A stretch of 64,000 nt of DNA from Faecalibacterium sp. UBA1819 (GTDB lineage: Bacteria; Bacillota; Clostridia; Oscillospirales; Ruminococcaceae), in NCBI GenBank assembly GCA_002315015.1, contig DCEX01000018.1, positions 62,001 through 126,000 of the forward strand. The letters run 5' to 3'. Positions 58,512 through 64,000 of this stretch are shown here, in pieces. Position 1 is the first letter of the stretch. Every line of letters starts with the position of its first letter. The position numbers and the translations under genes were made by a program. The notes beneath the pieces are model-generated. The model made no database searches, was not told where the DNA came from, and saw nothing but the letters and a program-made list of their open reading frames with translations.

Positions 58512-60380
58512 ATGGACGAAGCACTGAAAGCCGCCTTATCCGCTGTGCAAAAGCCCGGACGTTACACCGGCGGTGAGCCGGGATGTGTTTACAAAGAAAA
58601 AGAGCAGCTAAGCTTGCGGTTTGCCTTTTGCTTTCCCGACACTTACGAAGTAGGCATGTCTTTTTTAGGCATGAAGATTCTGTATGAAATTTTGAATGCG
58701 CGCGAGGACATTTGGTGTGAGCGCTGTTTTATGCCGTGGGTGGACATGCGCCGCGAAATGCAGCAGCGCGGACTGCCCTTGTATGCGCTGGAAAGCAAAG
58801 ACCCGCTGAGTGAGTTTGACGTGATCGGCTTCACGCTGCAATACGAGCTGTCTTATACCAATATCCTTGCCATGCTGGATTTGGCGGGGCTGCCCTTGCT
58901 GTGCAGCGAACGCACGGACGACATGCCCATTATTGTGGCGGGTGGGCCGTGTGCCTGCAACTCCGAGCCGCTGACGGATTTTATCGACCTGTTTATGCTG
59001 GGCGAAGGGGAAATTCAGCTTCCCGCGGTGTGCGACACCATTATTGCCGGGCGCAAAGCGGGCTTGTCAAAACATGAAATCTTGAAAAATTGTGCCGCCA
59101 TTCAAGGCGTTTATATCCCGGCTTTGTACGACGTGGAATATCACGAGGATGGGCGCGTGAAAGAAATTCGCGCCAAGGAAGGCGCACCGATGCCCGTGCG
59201 AAAGGCCATCATTGAGGATATGAACACGCAGCCTTTGCCGCAGAATTTTGTGGTGCCGATGATTGGCGCAGTGCATGACCGTGCGCAAATTGAAGTGCTG
59301 CGCGGCTGTGTGCGCGGCTGCCGTTTTTGTCAGGCGGGCTTTTTGTACCGCCCGATGCGCGAGCGCGACGCAGCTTTGCTGAGTACGGCGGGCAAGGCGC
59401 TTTGTGAAAATACGGGCTATGATGAAATTTCCTTAACCAGCCTTTCTACCAGCGACCACAGCGATTTGGAAACGCTGCTCGACGATATGCTCGACTGGAC
59501 GCAGAGCGAGCATGTGAGCATGTCTCTGCCGTCTTTGCGCGTGGACAACTTCTCTCAAAGTTTGGTGGAGAAAATCAGCCGTGTGCGCAAAAGCGGGCTG
59601 ACCTTTGCCGCTGAGGCAGGTACGCAGCGTTTGCGCGATGTCATCAACAAAAACGTCACATGGGAAGAAATTGAGCGCACCTGCAAGCTGGCATTCGGCG
59701 CGGGATACACCTCGGTGAAGCTGTACTTTATGATGGGACTGCCCACCGAAACCATGGAGGATATTGAGGGCATTGCCGAAACGGCACAGCGCGTGGTGGA
59801 CCTTTACTATGCAAACCCCGACCACCCGAAAGGAAAGGGCGTACAGGTTTCCATCAGCGTGGCGTGCTTTGTGCCGAAGCCGCACACCCCGTTCCAGTTT
59901 GTGCCGCAGGATAAACCCGAGCTTTTGCAGGAAAAGCAGCAGCATCTGCTGCACAGCGTAAAAAGCCGCAAAATCAGCGTGAGCTATCACGACAGCAAAA
60001 CCAGCTTTTTGGAAGGTGTGTTTGCCAAAGGCGACCGCCGTTTGGGCAAGGTATTGCTGGAGGCTTACCGCCGCGGCTGTGCCTTTGACGGATGGGAAGA
60101 ACACTTCTTGTTCGATACTTGGATGCAGGTGTTTGAGGACTTGGGTGTTGACCCCTCGTTTTATGTACACCGTCCCATCGGCTTGGACGAGGTTACGCCG
60201 TGGAGCCATATGGATTACGGCATCAGCCACGATTATCTGGTGCGTGAATACAAAAAGGCGCTGGAAGCGAAAACCACCCAGCCGTGCAACCGTGCCTGTG
60301 CGGGGTGCGGCGCGAATCAACTGCTGAAAGGGGGCGTGTGCTTTGATTACAGCAAGAATGTGGTTCACCAAAACGGGTGA
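58512..60380 (+). CDS. B12-binding-type radical SAM protein (TIGR03960 family)
   Basis: A 622-residue radical SAM protein. The first 200 residues form the family N-terminal region (FAFCFPDTYEVGMSFLGMKILYE), followed by a B12-binding-like segment with VAGGPCACNSEPL. The SAM cluster motif is CVRGCRFCQAGF near residue 266, and TFAAEAGTQRLRDVINKN belongs to the barrel. The C terminus has four Cys (CNRACAGCGANQ plus one more), possibly a second cluster. The reaction is not known. It overlaps the DUF2344 gene, a pairing seen across clostridia. Confidence 0.9.
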   Translation: MDEALKAALSAVQKPGRYTGGEPGCVYKEKEQLSLRFAFCFPDTYEVGMSFLGMKILYEILNAREDIWCERCFMPWVDMRREMQQRGLPLYALESKDPLSEFDVIGFTLQYELSYTNILAMLDLAGLPLLCSERTDDMPIIVAGGPCACNSEPLTDFIDLFMLGEGEIQLPAVCDTIIAGRKAGLSKHEILKNCAAIQGVYIPALYDVEYHEDGRVKEIRAKEGAPMPVRKAIIEDMNTQPLPQNFVVPMIGAVHDRAQIEVLRGCVRGCRFCQAGFLYRPMRERDAALLSTAGKALCENTGYDEISLTSLSTSDHSDLETLLDDMLDWTQSEHVSMSLPSLRVDNFSQSLVEKISRVRKSGLTFAAEAGTQRLRDVINKNVTWEEIERTCKLAFGAGYTSVKLYFMMGLPTETMEDIEGIAETAQRVVDLYYANPDHPKGKGVQVSISVACFVPKPHTPFQFVPQDKPELLQEKQQHLLHSVKSRKISVSYHDSKTSFLEGVFAKGDRRLGKVLLEAYRRGCAFDGWEEHFLFDTWMQVFEDLGVDPSFYVHRPIGLDEVTPWSHMDYGISHDYLVREYKKALEAKTTQPCNRACAGCGANQLLKGGVCFDYSKNVVHQNG

Positions 60381-60999
60381 GGCCTCCTATATTTCCCTGC
60401 TGGATTTGCAGCGTGTGATGCAGCGTGCGCTCAAGCGTTCCGGCTTGCCGGTTTGGTACACGCAGGGCTTTAACCCCCATATTTATATGACGTTTTCTGC
60501 GCCGCTTGCCTTGGGGCAGGAGAGCCTGACGGAATCGCTTGACTTCCGCTTGACCGAGGAAGTGGACTGGACGGCAGCGCGTGACACGCTGAACGGCTGT
60601 CTGCCGCGCGGCATTCGTGCAGTGCGCGTAGAAGAAGCCAAAATGGACCCCTGCGAAATTGCGGCGGCTTGTTATGAGCTGAGCGTGGGCAAGGAGTATG
60701 CCGGAAAAGCGCGGGAAGCGTTTGACGCTTACAACGAAGCGCCGCAAGCGATTGTGGTGAAAGAGGGCAAGCGAGGCAAGAAAAAAGAGCTGGATTTAAA
60801 GCAGTATGCCCCGGCGCTTGACTATAAAAATAAGGATGGCGAGCTGGTAGTTCGTTTAACGCTTCCGGCGGGCAACACGTTTACGGTAAATCCGGCCATG
60901 ATTTTGGCTTGGCTTTCCGAGCATCATGGGCTGGAAAGCTACCGCGTGCGGATTTTGCGCACCGGATTGCAGACAGCCGAGGGGAAAGCGTTTGTGTAA
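60343..60999 (+). CDS. TIGR03936/DUF2344 family protein
   Basis: A 218-residue protein beginning RMWFTKTGEASYISLLDLQRVMQRALKRSG, the family start, with YTQGFNPHIYMTFSAPLALG next; both are quoted here only as landmarks. The family is nearly always paired or fused with the radical SAM protein before it and is thought to act in the same RNA- or ribosome-linked process, which is not established. TTG 60343, eight bases after AAAGGGGG, is preferred; ATG 60358 lacks a ribosome site. Confidence 0.88.
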   Translation: MITARMWFTKTGEASYISLLDLQRVMQRALKRSGLPVWYTQGFNPHIYMTFSAPLALGQESLTESLDFRLTEEVDWTAARDTLNGCLPRGIRAVRVEEAKMDPCEIAAACYELSVGKEYAGKAREAFDAYNEAPQAIVVKEGKRGKKKELDLKQYAPALDYKNKDGELVVRLTLPAGNTFTVNPAMILAWLSEHHGLESYRVRILRTGLQTAEGKAFV

Positions 61000-61041
61000 A
61001 CAGCTGTTTTTTAAGTTTCTTGCTGAAAATGGCGATTGTGC

Positions 61042-61070
61042 TTGCTTTTTTAAGCGGTTTGTGCTATCAT
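61042..61070 (+). promoter_or_regulatory. Promoter of the rplS operon
   Basis: TTGCTT (61042-61047), a 17-bp spacer and TATCAT (61065-61070). The leader that follows (about 61077-61186) contains a CCGCTG/CAGCGG hairpin and may be an L19 autoregulatory leader, though I cannot confirm a match to that RNA family. Confidence 0.65.
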
Positions 61071-61186
61071 ATTACAGCGTTATGTTCCGCTGTTCCATCA
61101 GCGGGGTTAATGTCGAACATTAAACAGGCAGTCCTCTGTCGGCGTATGCCGGGTATGAATGTCGCAACACTATGGAGGAAATGAAA

Positions 61187-61531
61187 ATGGACGCAATGAA
61201 AGTATTTACCGAAGAGCTTTTGAAAAAAGACGCTCCCCAGTTCAACGTAGGTGACACCGTGCGTGTTTCCGTTCGTATCAAGGAAGGCGAGCGCGAGCGT
61301 ATTCAGGCCTTTGAGGGCACTGTCATCGCAAAGAAACACGGCGGCATCGCTGAGACCTTCACGGTTCGCCGCACTTCTTACGGTGTTGGTGTTGAGCGTG
61401 TGTTCCCGGTTCACTCTCCGTTTGTAGAGAAGGTTGAGGTTGTGCGCAAAGGTAAAGTGCGCCGTGCCAAGCTGTTCTACCTGCGTGAGCGCACCGGCAA
61501 GGCTGCAAAGGTTAAAGAAGAACTTCGATAA
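61187..61531 (+). CDS. rplS: 50S ribosomal protein L19
   Basis: Large-subunit protein at the 30S interface, 114 residues. The sequence [27 protein letters not shown] and the later [29 protein letters not shown] match L19 throughout. GGAGGA lies seven bases before ATG 61187, which is preferred to two in-frame upstream ATGs. A strong terminator follows at once, so rplS is probably made at a higher level than the genes after it. Confidence 0.97.
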   Translation: MDAMKVFTEELLKKDAPQFNVGDTVRVSVRIKEGERERIQAFEGTVIAKKHGGIAETFTVRRTSYGVGVERVFPVHSPFVEKVEVVRKGKVRRAKLFYLRERTGKAAKVKEELR

Positions 61532-61537
61532 GCTTCA

Positions 61538-61567
61538 AAAGGGGAGAATGCAAATTCTCCCCTTTTT
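61538..61567 (+). terminator. Terminator after rplS
   Basis: AAGGGGAGAAT pairs with ATTCTCCCCTT around a short loop and ends in T6. Confidence 0.9.
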
Positions 61568-61641
61568 TGCCATTTATGGCGAAAAAGCAAGGCTTTTCCG
61601 TGGCCAAGCCTTGCGTGATATGTCAAAAGGGGGAGAACCAT

Positions 61642-62169
61642 ATGCAGAAAGCATCCCGTGCTGCCACCGAAGTGTTTGAGTGGTATGAGTCGATTTTGCT
61701 GGCGTTTTTGGCCGTGATTCTGATATTTTTTCTGGTGGGGCGCGCTGTCGGCGTTTCGGGAGAATCCATGTATCCGACATTAGACGACGGCAATCAGCTT
61801 TTTGTTCAAACATTAACGTCCAAGCCGACTTACGGCGACATTGTGGTGGCGGACAATTACACCGGTTACGGAGACCCGATTATTAAGCGGTTGATTGGAA
61901 TGCCGGGCGACGTCATCGACCTGGACCCGGTGACTAATCGTGTCATCCGCAATGGGGAAGTGCTGGACGAGCCGTATCTGTCCGTGCCCACTTACCCCGA
62001 GGATGTGCCGTTCCCCATTACCGTTCCAGAGGGAAAGGTATTTTTGATGGGCGACAATCGGACAAATTCACTCGACAGCCGTTCTTCGCAGGTTGGCTGT
62101 ATTGACCAAAGGGCGCTTTTGGGCAAGGTTGTGCTCAGATTTTCGCCGTTTGAAAAAATTGGGGGATAA
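61642..62169 (+). CDS. lepB: Signal peptidase I
   Basis: Membrane serine protease that removes Sec signal peptides, 175 residues. One N-terminal helix (about 18-38) precedes the catalytic Ser in SGESMYPTL; the catalytic Lys is in IIKRLIGMPGD, and VFLMGDNRTNSLDSR closes the active site. GGGGGAG stands before ATG 61642. It lies between rplS and rbgA, as in many Firmicutes. Confidence 0.96.
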   Translation: MQKASRAATEVFEWYESILLAFLAVILIFFLVGRAVGVSGESMYPTLDDGNQLFVQTLTSKPTYGDIVVADNYTGYGDPIIKRLIGMPGDVIDLDPVTNRVIRNGEVLDEPYLSVPTYPEDVPFPITVPEGKVFLMGDNRTNSLDSRSSQVGCIDQRALLGKVVLRFSPFEKIGG

Positions 62170-62172
62170 ATC

Positions 62173-63075
62173 ATGAGCGAAAATATCAACCATCGGCAAA
62201 TTCATTGGTTCCCGGGCCATATGATGAAAACGCTGCGCGTGATGGAAGCGAGCATCCGGCAGGTAGACGTAGTGCTGGAACTGCTCGACGCGCGCATTCC
62301 GCACAGCAGCATGAACCCGGAAATTGAGCGCATTGCAGCGGCAAAGCCTCGGCTGTATCTGCTCAATAAGGCGGACTTGGCCGACCCGAATATCACGGCG
62401 GCATGGGTGCGCTATTTGAAAAGTCTCGGCTGCGGCTGTGTGGCAATTACGTCCAAGAACCGAAGCGGCATTGCCGCCATCAAAAAAGCCATTGATACAG
62501 AGCTGGACGAGCTGCTCTCCCGCCGTGCCGACCGGGGAATGCTGGGGGCTAAGATCCGCATTATGGTAACGGGCATTCCCAACGTGGGAAAATCGACATT
62601 CATCAACGCCTTTACCGGTTCCAACCGCGTACAGGCCGCTGACCGCCCCGGTGTAACGCGCGGCAAGCAATGGGTGAATGCGGGCGAATATGAGTTGCTG
62701 GATATGCCCGGCGTGCTTTGGAAAAAGTTCGAGTCGGACGATGTGGCGTCTAATTTGGCGTTTATCGGTTCCATCAAAGATGACATTCTGGACGTGGAGG
62801 AAATTGCCACGCGCTTGCTTGGGCAGCTGCAAAACACCTGCCCCGACCGCTTGGAAGAACGCTATCGCTTGTCAAAGGAAGATTTGTCGCTCGATGCCTA
62901 CGACCTTTTGGAATGCATTGGCCGCAAGCGCGGCATGATGATGAGCGGCGGCGTGGTGAACACTGAGCGTGCAGCGCAGATGCTGGTAGATGAATTCCGC
63001 GCCAGCAAGCTGGGCAGAATGTCGCTGGAAAAACCTCCGAGAGCCGAAAAAGGGGAGGAAACGCAGAGTGAATGA
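62173..63075 (+). CDS. rbgA: Ribosome biogenesis GTPase RbgA (YlqF)
   Basis: GTPase needed for late 50S assembly, 300 residues. It is circularly permuted: G4 NKADL comes before G1 [15 protein letters not shown]2 in RPGVTRG and G3 DMPGV. The start [15 protein letters not shown] is the family signature. The C-terminal helical domain is expected to bind 23S rRNA. It overlaps rnhB by eight bases. Confidence 0.96.
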   Translation: MSENINHRQIHWFPGHMMKTLRVMEASIRQVDVVLELLDARIPHSSMNPEIERIAAAKPRLYLLNKADLADPNITAAWVRYLKSLGCGCVAITSKNRSGIAAIKKAIDTELDELLSRRADRGMLGAKIRIMVTGIPNVGKSTFINAFTGSNRVQAADRPGVTRGKQWVNAGEYELLDMPGVLWKKFESDDVASNLAFIGSIKDDILDVEEIATRLLGQLQNTCPDRLEERYRLSKEDLSLDAYDLLECIGRKRGMMMSGGVVNTERAAQMLVDEFRASKLGRMSLEKPPRAEKGEETQSE

Positions 63076-63670
63076 GCTGTATGAGTTTGACGCAGAGATG
63101 CGCAGCCAACATGGTATGATTGCCGGCGTAGACGAAGCAGGGCGAGGGCCTTTGTGCGGGCCGGTGTGTGTGGCCGCCGTCATCTTAAATCCCGACTGTC
63201 TGCCCGAAGGGCTGAATGATTCCAAAAAGCTTTCGGAAAAAAAGCGCGAAGCACTGTTTGATGAAATTTGTCAAAAGGCGCTGGCCTACCACATTGTGAT
63301 GGTTGGGCCCGAAGCGATTGACGAAAAAAATATCTTGGGTGCAACGATGTTTGGAATGCAGCAGGCGGTGGAAGGCTTGCAGCAAAAGCCCCAGTATGTA
63401 CTGATTGACGGCAACCGCTGCCCCCAGCTGGATATCCCGTGTGAAGCCGTGGTAAAAGGCGACGCCAAATCGGCCAGCGTTGCGGCAGCTTCGGTTTTAG
63501 CGAAAGTGTCGCGTGACCGTCTGATGATGGAACTGGCGAAAGAGTATCCCCAGTACGCACTGGAAAAGCATAAGGGCTATCCGACGAAGCTGCACTATGA
63601 GCGGTTGGATCAGTACGGCGTTGCGCCTATTTACCGCAAAAGCTTTTTGAAAAAGCGCGGGTATGTTTGA
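63068..63670 (+). CDS. rnhB: Ribonuclease HII
   Basis: Removes ribonucleotides from DNA, 200 residues. Catalytic acidic residues are in [15 protein letters not shown] (Asp, Glu) and YVLIDGN (Asp); the remaining Asp lies in the later helix region. [21 protein letters not shown] is the other family motif, noted here as a landmark. The GTG at 63068 has GGGGAGG nine bases upstream and overlaps rbgA. Its stop overlaps the yraN start. Confidence 0.96.
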   Translation: MNELYEFDAEMRSQHGMIAGVDEAGRGPLCGPVCVAAVILNPDCLPEGLNDSKKLSEKKREALFDEICQKALAYHIVMVGPEAIDEKNILGATMFGMQQAVEGLQQKPQYVLIDGNRCPQLDIPCEAVVKGDAKSASVAAASVLAKVSRDRLMMELAKEYPQYALEKHKGYPTKLHYERLDQYGVAPIYRKSFLKKRGYV

Positions 63671-64000
63671 TGGATGCGCGTACACTGGGAGCCTACGGGG
63701 AAAGCTTGGCGGCGGCGTATTACCGCAAGCAGGGCTTTGAGATTATAACAGCCAATTACCGCACTCGAATGGGCGAAGTGGATTTAATTGTTTCCAACGG
63801 AAAGCTGCTTATTTTTGTGGAAGTAAAAGCGAGAAGCCGCGGTGCGTTGGCGCCGGGCCGCTGTGCGGTGACAAAGTCGAAGCAGCGGCGTGTGATTGCA
63901 GCGGCCAAAGCATATTTGGCAAGTCACCCCGAGTGGGACTGCGCCATGCGTTTTGATGTTTACGAGGTGACGCAGTGCGGCATGGATTACGAAGAAATTT
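63670..64000 (+). CDS. UPF0102/YraN family protein, cut by the window end
   Basis: The first 110 codons of a nuclease-like protein of unknown role. LGAYGESLAAAYYRKQGFEI, then NYRTRMGEVDLIV and LLIFVEVKARSRG form the restriction-endonuclease-like core with E, D and ExK acidic and basic residues. The ATG at 63670 overlaps the rnhB stop. The rnhB-yraN order is common. The 3' end lies beyond the window. Confidence 0.93.
   Translation, partial: MDARTLGAYGESLAAAYYRKQGFEIITANYRTRMGEVDLIVSNGKLLIFVEVKARSRGALAPGRCAVTKSKQRRVIAAAKAYLASHPEWDCAMRFDVYEVTQCGMDYEEI

Noticed and set aside
1..64000. CRISPR arrays, rRNA genes, IS elements, prophage or integrase genes
   Set aside because: No regularly spaced repeats, rRNA signatures, transposases, terminal inverted repeats with a transposase, or phage structural genes were found.

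Overview
The window reads as a chromosome segment of a strictly anaerobic, spore-forming clostridial Firmicute, probably an Oscillospirales-type gut lineage (inferred from gene content and order, not from a database match). The evidence is a T-box-controlled ileS, PolC, the dxr/ispG (MEP) isoprenoid route, rubrerythrin, SepF/DivIVA division genes, a SpoIVFA/SpoIVFB-like pair and a Spo0A-like regulator. Shine-Dalgarno sites are strong, and many gene pairs overlap by a few bases. No rRNA, insertion sequence, prophage or CRISPR array was seen.

Layout. 1-8.8 kb: an unknown gene end, T-box plus ileS, an aminotransferase, then a cobalamin riboswitch and a BtuFCD-like ABC importer. 8.8-13.7 kb: an AT-rich accessory stretch, mostly on the minus strand, with two exported or membrane proteins, an orphan AgrD-type autoinducer peptide gene missed by ORF length cut-offs, a GNAT acetyltransferase, and a tight DUF262/HNH plus class III Fic pair. 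13.7-21.9 kb (minus strand): an rRNA uracil methyltransferase, MATE and SNF transporters, a lipoprotein and MscS channel, rubrerythrin, a DUF975 membrane protein and tRNA-Ala(CGC). 22.1-24.5 kb: a small unknown protein, a Spo0A-like response regulator and a soluble histidine kinase.

24.6-35.3 kb is the conserved pyrH-frr-uppS-cdsA-dxr-rseP-ispG-polC operon (UMP phosphorylation, ribosome recycling, undecaprenyl and CDP-diacylglycerol synthesis, the MEP pathway, site-2 protease, replicative polymerase). A 28-residue hydrophobic toxin-like ORF with an antisense promoter and an RsgI-like protein follow. 37.1-44.7 kb is miaB-ricA-mutS-mutL-miaA (tRNA modification and mismatch repair). 44.8-49.8 kb is a division and envelope cluster: HlyD-like, sepF, ylmH, divIVA, lspA, rluD-type. 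49.9-53.3 kb holds a HAD phosphatase, a ComEA-like HhH protein and ppk1.

53.6-55.7 kb encodes an AgrA/AgrC-like LytTR regulator and GHKL kinase without a local agrB or agrD; their possible signal is the orphan agrD 43 kb away. After an unknown ORF come spoIVFA/spoIVFB-like genes, a B12-type radical SAM/DUF2344 pair, and rplS-lepB-rbgA-rnhB-yraN, the last cut by the window end.

The most notable items are the orphan agrD, the type I toxin-antitoxin-like locus after polC, the Fic-DUF262 pair, the hairpin-flanked segment inside the cobalamin riboswitch leader, and the Spo0A-like two-component locus. Every family assignment was made by reading motifs; no searches were run.
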